Shown here piece after piece: positions 1 through 11,597 of a stretch of 64,000 bases of DNA. The DNA comes from Pilatotrama ljubarskyi. Taxonomy: Eukaryota; Basidiomycota; Agaricomycetes; Polyporales; Polyporaceae. The notes beneath the pieces were generated by a model. That model was not told the origin of the DNA, did no database searches, and saw nothing but the letters and a program-made list of their open reading frames with translations. Numbering within the stretch: position 1 is the stretch's first letter; each line of letters opens with the position of its first letter. The stretch is taken from contig MU277676.1 of the NCBI GenBank assembly GCA_022385805.1, positions 481,780 to 545,779 of the forward strand. Reading direction: 5' to 3'. A program made the translations under genes and the position numbers.

Positions 1-79
1 GACGCCGCCTCCACATCAGCCACACCAAACGCAGCACCAACCGCAGCAGCAGCAAGACCCGCGGCGGCGAATGATCTGA
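1..79 (+). CDS. 3' end of a Gln/Pro-rich protein (partial)
   Basis: The second forward frame is open from the window edge to a TGA at 77-79. It encodes about 25 residues rich in Pro, His and Gln, with a run of four Gln, and ends in a basic RRRMI tail. Compositions like this are common in the disordered C-terminal tails of fungal regulatory proteins. Frame 1 is also open, to about 280, and reads as Ala/Thr-rich sequence, so the frame choice is an inference from composition. The gene would converge on the nuclease gene at 564. No function can be assigned from this fragment. Confidence 0.35.
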   Translation, partial: TPPPHQPHQTQHQPQQQQDPRRRMI

Positions 80-563
80 TACTACTTTGCAGGAGGTCTG
101 TCTTGAGGGACGGTATGAGTGGCGTGGATCCCGTTGTATCGATATATATACCACTTCTTGTACCTCTAGCGTCGCTTTCCGCAATGCTGTCTCTCGTCAT
201 CACCATGGTCAACAGGTCGCTCGCCACGCACAACGTTGGCCTCAACATTGCCGAGCTTCGCGCAGCAGAAAGTATATGCTGACATGCAGATGGACGCCGA
301 ACCTGATTTGATTCGTAGATACCTAAAGTATAAGGACGATGCGCCGCCCGGACGCCCGAACACCGTACTACGACGTGTATACTGTACACTATGTCGCAGC
401 AAGAGGTATGGGTACCGCCACGATGCCAGATGGATAAGCCAGACTACTGCACTAGCGCAAGACCTCCGGGAGCCGTGGCAGGTATGTATCGCTCCACCAC
501 TGGCAGGCCGCAGGACGTATGCAAGACCATAAACTAGAAAATAACCATTACCGAACCGTTCAC
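80..563. other. Intergenic, convergent 3' flanks
   Basis: This is about 480 bp between two converging genes. A GTGAGT donor-like motif on the minus strand directly follows the last codons of the nuclease gene (about 562-568), so a further short 3' exon of that gene may lie here. Nothing else was recognised. Confidence 0.4.
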
Positions 564-3500
564 TCACGTCAGATCGACCATAACACTCGCCTCACCAAAG
601 AACCCGTCCATATCAATGTCCTCGTCCAACATGCTCTCTTGCGAGGATGACGGCAGCGCATCGGATGCACCTCGGTAGTACCGTCTCCCAGCCGCGCCAG
701 TACTCGTGCTCCCGCTTGTTCCCGGACGCGAGGGGCCAGCCTGAGCGCGAGGAGCCTTTCCGGACGGTCCAGCAGCCTTCGCAGGAGCACCAGCAGGTAC
801 AGCTCCATGTCCCTTCGTCGGACTGGACGGCTGCGAGAGCAGCGCGTCGATCTCCGCCCACGGATCCTCCTCCACGATCCTGCCGATCTCGTCGTCCTCG
901 TCCGGTGCCCGTGCGGATGGGGCGAGCGACCCGCGCGACGAGGCGGCCCTGCGCTGGCTGTAGAACGACGGCTGGTCGTTGAAGGGCGCGCGGTTCCACC
1001 ACTTCCCGGAGTCGTCGCCTCGACCGCTACCCGCTCCTGCGTCGCCGTCGCCGTCGCCGTCGTCGTCTCAGTCGCTCGAGATACTGATCACGTCCGCGTC
1101 GACCGAGTACGTCCGGCGGCCCACTGAGAAGGAGCGAACGGACGAAGGTGTCGCTGCTGGGGACGAAGACATCAGGGGTCCTGGAGCGGGCGAGGAAGGC
1201 GTGATGAACACGGGCGAGGACCGTGACCTCTCATGCACATGACGGGAGGCCGAGGACCGCTGCGACGCGCTGAGCCAGGGAATCTCAGGCTCCTCGGACG
1301 ACTCGCGCATATCGTCGCCCTCATCGCGCGCGTGCGTCGTCTTCCTGCGCTTGGCCCGTCTGACCGCGGCCGGTCCCGCCTGTTCACGAGCGCGCTCCTT
1401 GTCTTTTCCCTTTGGACCCGCGGCCGCTTTAGCTGCGGACGGAGCGGACGCGCGTCCCTTGCCCTTCCTGTCGGCAGGTTTTGGTGCTGGAGGCTCCGGG
1501 GGCTCGAGGAAATCGTCGAAGAGGCTCCTTCGGCGCTCTATCACTTGCGGGAGAGGGACAGGAACGTCCTCGTCCTGTATGGCCTCTGGCTCTTTAGTGT
1601 TGCGTCTCCTCTTCCTCGGCCGAGGTTTCGGTTGAGCAGGGGCCGATTCCTTGGCCTCCGACGCGTCCCGTGCGGCCTCCTTCGCTCTAGCCTTCGCGCG
1701 AGCCGCAGGTTTCGCCCTAGCCACCGACGCACTGGCAGGCGTGGCCACAGCCGAAGCCTCGTCATACTCCCTAAACACAGCACCAGCCCGCTCGACCGCC
1801 GCATAGTCCACGTCCGTCGGCAGATCGTCCCGCTCCGCCGTATCGACGACGAACCGATCGGGATCGTCCGGGTCCGGCCAGGTGAAGAGGAAGCCGCAGT
1901 CGCGGCGCGGGAGGGACGAGGGCGCGTAGGGATGGACGGGCTCGCGTGCGGGCGCGGAGGAGGCGTGTGGGTTCGCACGGCGGGCTTCGTCGTCGAGGTG
2001 CACGTGCGAGAGGGAGGCCTCGGGCTGGGAGGCGGCGGCACGGGCTTTGCCTTTGGGCTTGGGCGGCGGTTTAGGCTTCGCCTTAGCGGGTTCCGGCTGC
2101 GAGCGAGAGGCTACTGAAGGGCCTGCCTGCGAGGCGACCGCGGGAACGGGAGCGGGCGCGTCGTCCGCCTCTTCCTCTGTCTCCTCCGCCTCCCCTTCCT
2201 CGTCCTCTTCATCCGCCTCCGCGGCTGGGGCGCGCTCCTTGCCCTTGCCCTTTCCCTTTCCCCTACCCTTCTTCTCCTTATCCTTCTCGTACTTCTTCAC
2301 CAGCTCCGGGAGGACGTGCCGCAGGATCGACCTGGGGACCCACATCCACATGTTGTCCTCCGGCTTCTCCTTCTCCTTCCTTCTCTTCGACTTTGGCTTC
2401 GACTTTGACTGCCCCCAGGATCCGCCTGCCTCCGCTTCTTCTTCGTCTGAGCCTATTGCTTCATCGCCGGCGGGTTCGTCGGCCTGACCATGGGGTACAG
2501 CGACGGAAGCCGAGGCTTGCGCCTGCTGCTGGGGCCGCGGCACGTCCTCCCCCTCGGACTCGGTATCCTCATACCGCCTACTCCTCCGTCCATTGCCCAA
2601 GTCCCGCTTCGGCTTCGGCTCCTCCTTGCCCCTCCCACTCGCCGCAGCGCCCCTCCCCCCTCCCCGCCACCCTGCAGACCCGGACCCACTGCCCGCCCCC
2701 CGCGCCTTCGCGATCGCCCGCCGTCTCTTCACGCCCTCCTCGACGCCCGCCTCGACGAGCGGCACGAACGCGCGCGGCGAGAACGTGAGCTGGTACTCGA
2801 GCATGTACTCCGTCGCCACGTTCGCGCGGCGCGTGCGCGTGATGCCCACCACGAGCGGGTGCGCGGCGAGCGCGGCCGCGAGAGTGCGGTTTTGGGTGGC
2901 CGATCCGGGCTCGCGTTCAGCTTCAGGCTCGGATTCGGGCTCGGGCGTGCCTGGGTTGGCGAACGCCCCAGCAATCGCGCGCATCGCCGCGTCCTTGTCC
3001 TGTTTCTTCTTCGCGCGTCCGCGTCCACGCCCGCGTCCGCGCACCGGCGGCGGCGCGACGCACCTCTCCACCAACCCCGGCTCGATCCCCGGAGCCTGCT
3101 CCTTCGTCGGGCCCCACAAGCCCCTCACGGCCTCCGCGGCCTGCCGCGGTGTGCGCCCCCCGCGCTCCACGAGCCTGTCCCGCTCGCGCGCGTCCGCCTC
3201 GACCGCGGCGGGGCGCAAGATGGTGAGGACCGCGCCCTCGTAGACGAGCGTGCGGAAGCGGATGACGATCGGGTTGACGCGGCCGGTGCCCCACTCGGTG
3301 AAGTGCGCGGCGCAGAAGGCGGCGAGCCCCCGCAGGTCGACCGCGCGTTTCTCTTTTGGGGGGCCGCCGCCGTCGGCCTCGGGCCCGCCATGGAGCTCGG
3401 GGTGGACGTATTTCTTGAGGACGTGCAGGGGCGGGAAGCTAGCGGGGATGGAGACCGCGGGGCGGCGGGAGGGGAGGCGGCCGGAGGCGTTGGTGTGCAG

Positions 3501-4189
3501 CTCGTGCGTGAGCTCGGCGCGCCAGGCGGGGAGGAAGGCTTGGAAGTCGGGCGGGGAGAGGGAGGTGTAGGCGTCGATGAGGCGGTCGCCGTGGCCGAGG
3601 GTGGCGAGGGCGTGCGAGATCTGCGGGCGGACGTTCTTGATGCCCTGTTGTGATAGATGCGTCAGCAAGAGGGCGAGAGGAGAGCGGGAGGGGAGGGACT
3701 GAGGGAGTGGTAGTCTCCTCCGCGGAGGAGGGCGATGAAGATGAGGCCGGAACGGGTGAGGCCGACCTCGGGATGGTTTCTGATGGCGTCGGCGGTGTAG
3801 ACCATGGTGTGGTGGCGGCTCGGGCTGCCGTTGGAGTCTCTAGCGGGGCAGGCTCTGTTGCCGGTGAGCCTGAGGCTTACGCTGGGTTGCTGGGCGTGAG
3901 CGATACATGCTACTAGCGCGAGAAGGCGAGCAGCGGACGACGGACTTTTTGAGAAGCATGCGCGCGCCAAAGAGAAGGGTGTCAGCGTCGTCGGTGAGGA
4001 CGGCGTCGACGCCGATGGGGAAGGAGCGGGTGCCGTGCGTGTTCTCATCGAAGCCGTGTGTAACAGCGAGCTGGGCGAGGGCCTTGGATTCGGCTGCGCG
4101 GTTGAGGATCTGCACGCGAGGGTGAGGGAGCGGCGTTGGAGGAGAAGAGGAGGACTGGCCTCCCAGAGCTCGAGCCCGCGCACACCCAT
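564..4189 (-). CDS. YEN1/GEN1-like XPG-family nuclease with internally deleted N/I domain
   Basis: This is a relative of the Holliday-junction resolvases YEN1/GEN1 (XPG/Rad2 superfamily, structure-specific 5' nucleases of the nucleus). The start at 4189 gives MGVRGLELWE. After a likely GC-AG intron (about 4109-4158) the reading continues with LNRAAESKALAQLAV and GTRSFPIGVDA, as in basidiomycete N domains. It then passes directly into VLTDDADTLLFGA of the XPG-I domain. About 90-100 residues normally lie between these two blocks, including the VFDG aspartate and the EAEAE glutamates. After further short introns come IFIALLRGGDYH and a helical region. The rest is a long, low-complexity, Lys/Pro/Glu-rich tail. 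An in-frame TGA at 1068-1070 is probably removed by a 48-nt intron (about 1029-1076), and the last exon ends at 564. Family membership is solid. Catalytic competence is doubtful, and a decaying paralogue is likely. Confidence 0.72.
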
Positions 4190-5582
4190 CCTGTGGGCGA
4201 GAGGTTGTGGATGAGAATGTGGGAGTGGACGAAGCGCGCATGGCAGGCTGGCAAGGCGTCGACTCGGTCGAGTGTTGCGAACGGTGTCGCAGCCGTTGCG
4301 TGACATCTCCAGCCATAGGCCACAATCGCGTCCCGTCACACCGTGATGTCACGCGATTCATTAGCATCCCCACATGTCCGCTCAGCCCTTTCCTCGCTTG
4401 AGCTGCGCAGGTATGCTTAGAAGCCTACTTGCGACCCTGTCTGACGTAATACCTCGTCAGACACGAGTTCTCTTTCTGTCAGTACGCACCTGGGTGATTA
4501 CCGCGAGTACGTAGTATCCCGGACCTGAGGCCTGGGCTCGCAAGCCAGCCTGTGCCTCTAGTTCAGCGGAAGACAGATCCTCCTGACGATGAGTTCCGGT
4601 CTCCGCAAAGGAGACGGTCGTGGAGGAGACACGTGCGGGCGGCTACATGTCGCGTCGCGTCCCAAGGGCAGGCGCCCAGCACACTCTCTCGTCCACAGGC
4701 CCGACAGCCGTTTACCCGTCAGACCTGCATCTACATGGATAAGTATGGGTGGGGCGCATGAGTCCAGGCCGCTACAACCGTGTCCTCTTTCGCTGTTTTG
4801 TCCATGCGTTCCCTCCGGTCCGTGCTTCGCTACGCCCGACACATACGTTAAAAATTATGAAGCGCCTCCGGTTTCCTAGTCGATGGACTCGGAGTAGAGA
4901 GTTGAGTCGGCATTCAAGCTGAGCGGCCTCGTCTGCCTAGGGGAGAAAAACGCATACCTGGGCTACGAGCGCGTCTGACGCTCCCCTCTCCGTGGCAAAG
5001 CTCAGCAGCCAGGCAGCGACGGCCAACTTCCATCCCCTCACGCACCGACTTGCTGTCCGCAACCGTCGCGACAGCCCGCGTCGAGAGGATGCCATTCGCA
5101 GCGGAAGCAGTGACTATTCACAGCGAGAGTACAACGAGGTCTGCGAGCGCAGTGCACGGCGCCCGAGGAGGGCGACGCGAACGCCGGGAGGAGCATCAGG
5201 TTTGCATTTGACTGGGGGCATGCGTATGTGAACAGAGGATAGAGCTTGCCCTCTGGCGCCTCTTGAAGGAACATACTACAGCGACTGGGATGCGACGCGA
5301 CACGTCTACATCACGTCCGGGTGAACAGCGCGCCGGACTCCACCGATGTGGCTTACGAGACTCTGACGAGTGTGATTAGAAGAGGCGAGCAGGTGGAGGC
5401 GTGGGCCAGAGCGTCGGAAGCCCGCGGGGGTGTACCTACAGAATATATCGAGAGTGGGGAGGAGTATTCCCGCGGATATTGATTGAGTGAGTATCATACC
5501 GAGGGCATCGTGCATCTACAGTGCCATTCTATCGCAAGAGTGGTCACGTGGAGGTCGATATACCAGCATGGTTCGCGAGCGA
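4190..5582. other. Intergenic, 1.4 kb without a recognised gene
   Basis: Only short, overlapping ORFs in both directions are present, none with a recognisable domain. It should hold the promoter of the nuclease gene and the 3' flank of AIM41. No clear TATA box or repeat was found. Confidence 0.4.
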
Positions 5583-6454
5583 CTACCGAGACTGGGACTG
5601 CGCGAGCAGCGCCTGCGCACGCTGCTTCACAAGCTCAGGGTCGACGCTCGACTTGTCCACCTGCGCGTAGAAAGCCTTGAACACCTGTCCGAGCGCCTTC
5701 TGCGCGGGCCCCTTCCTGACGGCTTCCGCGATCAAAGGACTCGCGAGGACCTCTTGCAACACGCGGTCGATCTCGGCTTGCGGGAGGAGCGGCGGGAGGA
5801 AGCTCTGGAGAATGGCCGCTTCCTGCTGTTCCTTCTCTGCGAGGTCCTGACGTGCGGCCTTGTGGAACTCTGCTGCTGCGTCCACCTAAACGCCAAGTTA
5901 GAGATTGCGACGAGGCTTTCTGAATGGTGTGAGGGAGGTGGGGACACTTACGCGGCGCTGTGCAGCTTTGCGGAGGATGCCAGCTACGATGGAAGGCGGG
6001 GCAGTCCCGGAGGCTGCCTTGTCAGCGGCATAGACCTCGGAGAGAACGGACTGCAGTCGGAATGACCATCTGTGAGACCCTTGAAGTTAAACGCTGGGAC
6101 ACGATGATGAAAGGACTTACACGGATTGTCGTCGACTTGAGCGTGTCCTTGCTCTTTGGGAACGTGAGCACAGTACTGTAGCAGAGACGAGACCAGCACG
6201 GAGCCACACACCTTCATTGCCTGCTTGAGTTCTGTCATGAGACGCGACCGGATGTCTGCTCCTGGGCGGCACGGAGCCTAGCCGTTGATCACAGCACTGC
6301 GCGGTCGTACTGATCAGCACGCACCGGCCGCATTGCTAGCATCTGTGGCAAGCCAGCGGGAACGAAGGACCGTCACGGCGGTGTGTGGAGCGTGCCAGTG
6401 TACACTCGGCGGCCGAGCTCGCAAGACGGGACGGGTCCAGATTTTCGACAGCAT
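5583..6454 (-). CDS. AIM41: AIM41-like mitochondrial YqeY-domain protein
   Basis: Five exons give a protein of the YqeY/GatB-tail family, found in mitochondria in fungi (Aim41) and linked by homology to tRNA-dependent amidotransferases; its exact role is unknown. Exon 1 (start 6454) is a basic, Trp/Arg-rich presequence beginning MLSKIWTRPVLRARPP and ending WLATDASNAA. After an intron (about 6253-6327) follow DIRSRLMTELKQAMK, then SKDTLKSTTIR, then SVLSEVYAADKAASG and ILRKAAQRR. The last exon (5583-5885) begins VDAAAEFHKAARQDLAEKEQ and holds the LQSFLPPLLP motif typical of YqeY. Introns lie at about 5886-5951 and 6051-6121, with GTAAGT donors. An upstream in-frame ATG at 6619 exists, but the presequence favours 6454. 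All joins keep frame. Confidence 0.88.
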
Positions 6455-7013
6455 TTCAAAACGGGCTATATCAGAGCAGACCTCAAGCGACAGCTTTGCT
6501 GTGGGTGAGAGGAGACTGGTTGAAGTGGTAGACGAAGACTCAGGTGAAGGAATGACGGCGTAGTAGCGCCCGGGAGACTGCCTCGAGTCCGTAGTTCTCG
6601 GAGTACAGTGTACTTGCAAGTTGCTCGGCTACTTTTTTATAATCACTCTCGGCCTCCCGCCGCTCCGAATCTGAGGTATCGGAGAAGCTGGAACTCCCTA
6701 GAACTGACAGTGACAGTACCGTATAGCTTATGCGAGGAGACTCTCTCCCTCTGGGCCGGTGTCTTGGTAGGGCATACCACTCGGTGCTCGTGGCACACGA
6801 CGTTCTCCTTCGCTTGGCGAGTTCAATGCTTTGGTTATACGTAGGGATAAGGGTATTACTGCGCAGGTATGATAGCCACTCCATAGAGATATTCTTTAGA
6901 AAGCGTCCGCGAACCGAGCAAAAAAAAGGCCGTAGATTTTAGCCTCCAACCCAAATAAATACATATGGCGACAATGTTCACTTCTTCCCAGAGCCCAGGA
7001 ACCTTGCGTCTTT
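6455..7013. other. Intergenic, 0.56 kb
   Basis: This is the promoter side of AIM41 and the 3' flank of the next minus-strand gene. Short ORFs only. An A-rich stretch near 6920-6960 lies just beyond the downstream gene's stop and may belong to its 3' UTR. Confidence 0.4.
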
Positions 7014-8543
7014 CTAGAAGTAGAGCCCCACCCAACCCTGGGCCTTCACCAGCATCTTGTCCTCGCCGTCCCGGCTCCCGACGTACGGCAGCCCGCCGTC
7101 CTGCTTGAACGCGTTCTGCAGGCCCGTCGCAGAGAACGACTTCGCGCTCAGGTCGACCGTCCCGTTGAACTCCGCGCCCGAGTACGTCAGGTACAAGTCC
7201 CCTCTCATCGACGAGTGGTGCGTCGCGTCGATCGGGCGGTGCGGCACGCCGGGGTGCGTCACCCACCACACGTCCGCGCGGCCCGCGCCCGTCGACGTGA
7301 CGAGCTTCGCGGGCGCGGGCGGCTCCGCGCTGGACGGTGCGGGGTGCACGTGCACGTTGAGCGCCGCGTCGCCGTTCTGCGTGTCGAGCTTGAGATCGTC
7401 GACGACGGTGACGTCGCCGACGAGCCAGCCGCGCGTGATCTGGAGCTTCATCGTGCGCGCGTGCACGCCCTCGGCGGGGAGGAGCATGTTGCGCGCGTCA
7501 AGCTTGTACATGCTCACGGAGAGCTTGTCGAGGTTGATGTTCGAGTCGGGGTCGAATTTGATCTGCGTGAGCGCGTGCGTCTGGACGTGCAGCGTGCGGA
7601 GTGTCGGCGGCAGGAAAATCGTCGCGTCGAAGCGCATGCAGCCGGACTGGAGGTCGGACGGAGTGGAGAGCTGCAGGCGGCTGTTCTTCATGTCGTCCTC
7701 GACATCCTCTCGCGAGGGGTAGGCCAACAGGACGTCGTTGAAGAGGTCCGCGTTGTCGGCGCGCAGCGTGAGTTCATAACGGATCTCCTTCAAGTCGGCA
7801 TCGCCTTGAGCGAGAACGATAGTGCCCACGGCGCCTCCACGCATATCCAGCGAATGGTCATCCTTGTGCAGGCCGACGGGTAAGTGGATGTCCATCTTCG
7901 TCCCGTTGTACAAGTTCGGCGCATCCGCGCACCCTAGTGACTTGCTGAACTCGGGCATGCCTTCGAGACCGGTCGGTTTGGGCTAAGGGGAGCGTTACGG
8001 CATGCACGTCCGCAGTCAGACCGATGCCCCGGATCGCCGATGCTGCGCAGTACACGCACCGTCGTAGCCCAGATGGCAAGCTTGACAGCGTAGTAGCCTA
8101 GGAAGAGCAGGACGACGATCCCAAACGCCTTCCAGAACAGCCCGCAGCTGCGCCGTGACCATGTCCAGGTCAGCGACGGGTCGTTTGACTAATCGGAAAG
8201 GAGGACAGACGTACCGCATACCGAAGCACACGCAGCAGTCTGGCTTACGCTGCCGTTTCGGCCGACCACTGGGAAGGGTTGTGTCAAGGAGCGACGCGCC
8301 GTCCGCGGCCTCCTCATCGGTGTTGGGGGTTTGCAGAGCAAGGGGACCATGGCCGAGGCCCTCTTCATCGTTGGGAAGATGCGAGTCTATAGAGGGTCGT
8401 TGTCAATGACGCGACATACGAAAGGCCCTGCGCGACATACAGTCGTCGTACCGCTCCTTGAGCTTCAGCGCGGTCATGACCGCGCCAACCGTCCCCCAGA
8501 AAGTCACGCCACGCGCGAGGCGGTCGCCAAAGCCTCCAGCCAT
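7014..8543 (-). CDS. Single-pass membrane protein with lumenal/extracellular beta-rich domain, unknown function
   Basis: Four exons are inferred. Exon 1 (start 8543) reads MAGGFGDRLARGVTFWGT and ends KLKERYDD at a GTATGT donor. Exon 2 is acidic (SHLPNDEEGLGHGP) and ends with a Cys-rich stretch, KPDCCVCFGMR. Exon 3 supplies a transmembrane helix, FGIVVLLFLGYYAVKLAIWA. Exon 4 (7014 to about 8000) begins after a CCTTAG acceptor and encodes about 320 residues, starting PKPTGLEGMPEFSKSLGCA and ending QGWVGLYF. The large C-terminal part has alternating hydrophobic strands and one potential NGT glycosylation site near its start, so it probably faces the lumen or the outside. The architecture matches conserved hypothetical proteins of basidiomycetes; I recognise no named domain. 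The exon joins preserve frame. Confidence 0.7.
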
Positions 8544-9700
8544 GTCTTGCGTTGTGAAAGAGTGAGATTCCGTGTGCCGACCCAGAAGAAGAGAGGAAGA
8601 GAAAGGGAAAGGGGAGGGCTATTCAAGCCGTGGGTGAGCGAGCTTATGTGGACGTGTTCGCGCTGATGTCCGCGCCCTTGTGCTCGGGCTAGGGCGGTTT
8701 TGGGCGGAATGAATGGACTGGGCGGTGTTGGGAAGAGCATAAGAAAAGAGATTTGCGCAAGAGAGGCTCGGTGCCGGGCGAGCGTGTGAGTCCGTCGATG
8801 CATCGGAGGCAAGGACCAGGGGCGCTCTCAGGCACAGCGGTCGCCATTGCCGCGGTCGTCGTGCGACCGGCACGTCGTCAGAAGGGCTCCGCATGGCGGA
8901 CAGTAGCAGACGAGAATCATTCCAGACTGTGCTTGCAGTGTGAGTTATACGGCAAGTACTATGAAATCCTGCGCTGCTGACCGCGATTGCAGGATGAGTG
9001 AAAAGACCCCGAGGACTAGGTGCGGCTGTGACTGGCACCCCGACTCGCTCCGGGGTCGTGTCGTCTTCCACGGTCAGGGCCCTCTCTCTAGCGCGCAGAG
9101 AAACTTGGCTAGCGTAACGCTGCCTTGTGCGGTCTATGACTACTGGGCGATAGCACTTCAGAGTGGTCGCCAGTCTCTTTCTGCTCCTACGCAGGGCATA
9201 GCATAACGGTCTCTGTCCGCCTGTGCAGCTATGCTCTCTGCAGAAGGCTACAGTATATGCCGGTCGACGATTCGACTTGCGCTGAACTCTGCGCTGGAGA
9301 GGGCGTGGCCGGGTGCACGCGGCGTCGCATCGCCCTGGGACGACGAGCGGCGGCGCTCTGGCGTGCGCATCACCGGCGTCGTGTGGTTCGACCAGCCCGT
9401 ATTGTTCTGCGCGCTGTTGTTGTTGTCCATGGCGGTCGCAGAGGTGAGCCGCACATGCGCGCACCGTCCCGCCATTTTCCTCCCCATTTTCCGCAGAATT
9501 ATTGCGCAGGGGATGGCATCACCAATCACAGCGCACAACCACGTCTGTCCGGCGTCTCCCGGTCGCTTTGCAACCCCTTATCCAAAAACCCTATCACGGC
9601 GCCCATTTCAGTCGACGAATTTCCTCCTCACTCTCAGCGCTCCAAGTTGCAGCTTGCACTCAATCACGACTCGAATCTAAGTACGGCGTGAACTACATTG
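8544..9700. other. Intergenic, 1.15 kb without a recognised gene
   Basis: This contains the upstream region of the membrane-protein gene, including a purine-rich stretch at about 8580-8620. Forward ORFs near 9231-9691 overlap in two frames and have no recognisable domain or splice support. Confidence 0.35.
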
Positions 9701-10480
9701 TTATTGGCAGTTCCAGACAAGAGCCTCAGACAGATTCTCGCTAGCTGAAGAGTGTAGATGGTCTTCGTCGTCCCATATCCACGCGTGCACCAAGGCTGCC
9801 GCCGTGCCCCTGCGAGGTGTCGAGTAGCTCGTCTTCCCCGACTCGGACGCTAGGAGAGCCATTGCGAGCTCATCTTCCATGTCTTCTACCCTACCCTTGC
9901 AGCGATGCCGCAGAGCGCTTCGCTCTACATCTGTGTCCAACGCGTAAGCATCTCGCATCGTCTGGTCCATAGAAGAGGCTGATGAAAAGCCAAGTACGTA
10001 CCGGGCGCCGGCTGCTGGTGGTCTGTACTACGGGGTGCATAGTTTCACGAGTTGGCTCTGGCGCGCATGTCTGCTCATTTCGCGCTTCTGCACGATCTGT
10101 AATTCAAGTCCCGTCACCTCGAGCACTCACCAACGCATAGGACACGAGCGAAGACGTACCACTCACTGATGTGGTCTGGTGACTTTGCGGCGCCAGAGTA
10201 CGTGCTCCTCCGTCAACTTGACATTGTGATCGCGACATACGCCGCACAAACGCCTGTAAGTGCCGGAGCACGTCGTACCGCGTCGGGGCGACCCCATCAC
10301 GCCAATGCGGCACCAGGTACGGGGCGCGGTGATCGATGTCATGCTCCCACAGTCAGGAAGACCGGGGGATGAGGTACCCCGTAGGTCTCGATGAGGGACA
10401 CGGCGCCTCTCGCGCGGGATCCTTACGATGCCATGACCGTGGTAGTCGTCGCATGATGCTGCGATACGCGTCAGCATCGG
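9701..10480 (-). other. Possible exons of an unrecognised gene
   Basis: Two minus-strand stretches look more protein-like than their surroundings. One (9701-9970) encodes VEDMEDELAMALLASESGKT and ends ALVWNCQ. The other, at about 10150-10340, reads DIDHRAPYLVPHWRDG followed by YDVLRHLQAFVRRM. Donor-like GTGAGT motifs lie nearby (for example about 10515). I could not build a convincing complete model, and no family is recognised. They could be downstream exons of the short gene starting at 10959. Confidence 0.2.
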
Positions 10481-10830
10481 CTCTGCAGCGTTGGATCCGA
10501 AGCGCAGGGACTCACGGATAGGTCGCGTTTGGGACCGGAAGCATCAGCCATCCACGGACGTCCGGTGTCGATCTCGGCCTGAAAGGGTAACGGCCCAACC
10601 AGCAGGCTCCGCAGACACGCTCGTCGGAGGCGGGTGGCCGATGCCCATGCCGTCTCTGCCTCCTCGCTCTTGCTCCGGTCATCCTGGAGAACATCGTCGC
10701 TAGCCCGTCGAACGGCGCCGCGGACATTTGAATCCGTTCAGGTCGGGACAAACGCTGGATGCGCGTGGAAGGGCACCGCACAGACGGTCGCAGCGGACAA
10801 TGGCCTGTATGTCGCTTCCACGCAGCGAGG

Positions 10831-10959
10831 TCATGGCGTGCCCCTGCGGAGGTGTGCCGCGGGAGCCCCGGAGAGGGGTGGGCGGCTGGTGAGAGGTTTG
10901 TCTGTCAGACGGGAGAGTTGGGCGGCGGGGCGCTCGAGTGGGGGTTTGCGGAGTATCAT
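10831..10959 (-). CDS. Short ORF, copy C of a three-member TATA-driven family
   Basis: This is a 42-residue ORF starting MILRKPPLERPAAQLS and ending AAHLRRGTP. Its residues 17-23 (RLTDKPL) are encoded by a 21-bp block (10890-10910) that is identical to blocks in two other short ORFs at 12335 and 14268. The ATG lies 48 nt upstream of the block's codon frame and about 100 nt downstream of a TATAAG box (11054-11059, minus strand). Copies A and B repeat this architecture. There is no signal peptide, membrane segment or CAAX end. It may be a complete peptide gene or the first exon of a longer gene. Function unknown. Confidence 0.4.
   Translation of the reverse strand: MILRKPPLERPAAQLSRLTDKPLTSRPPLSGAPAAHLRRGTP
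10890..10910 (-). repeat. 21-bp identical block, copy C
   Basis: The minus-strand sequence begins GTCTGACAGACAAACC and is identical over 21 nt to plus-strand blocks at 12381-12401 and 14317-14337. The surrounding bases differ. Confidence 0.9.
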
Positions 10960-11053
10960 GCGGGATGGGCGAATGGCGTGCGTTGTTGTTCGTGTCGAGG
11001 TGCGAGAAGGTGGGTATCGATGATGTTGGGTCTGAGTGCTCGCTGACGGCCTT

Positions 11054-11059
11054 CTTATA
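11054..11059 (-). promoter_or_regulatory. TATA box of short ORF copy C
   Basis: TATAAG on the minus strand lies about 100 nt before the ATG at 10959. Copies A and B have a TATA box at nearly the same distance. Confidence 0.5.
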
Positions 11060-11597
11060 TCCCAGGGATATCGAGGCTTTGCGTCGCAAGCTTCTCCGTG
11101 GCTCTTTTGTCACGTTGGAGGGACTGTCGCGCTTTCACGGACCATGACGCCTTCTCAGAATGTCCTGCTATCGGCGCATAGGGCGGATCATGATGCCATG
11201 CTCGCTCTGCTTACCACCGTGTGCTGCACGTTACGTAGGACGCCCAAAGCCACGGAGCTGCTTTTGACCGACGACAATGCAGCCGAGCCGTGCGCGAAGA
11301 TGGCTGCATCGTCACGCATCCATTCTAGGACTCGAGCCGGGTGGCGCAGGTACGTCCCGCAGCGTCGAGGATTCCCCGCGCGGCTGCTTTGGCTCTGGGC
11401 TCCGGGATCCCTTCAAGAGTACGAATACAGCATAGATCGGATCCGTGGTCGGCTAGCACAAAGCAAGCACCGCTCCCAATCCCTGAGGCAGGTGCGAATC
11501 CCGATATCCCCTGCCGCAGGAAACTGATCGAGCCGCTCTGTTCACAAGGTGACAGCAGTGCGCGGGCCCGCGCGTGGCCGCTTTGCGTATGCGGCGC

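Noticed and set aside
1068..1070. TGA as a true premature stop or programmed readthrough site in the nuclease gene
   Set aside because: A 48-nt GT-AG intron removes it in frame, which is the simpler explanation; kept only as a splicing observation.
2490..3653. Long forward ORF (387 codons) opposite the nuclease gene
   Set aside because: Arg/Pro/Ala-rich product of GC-rich antisense frames over a well-supported minus-strand exon; no domain.
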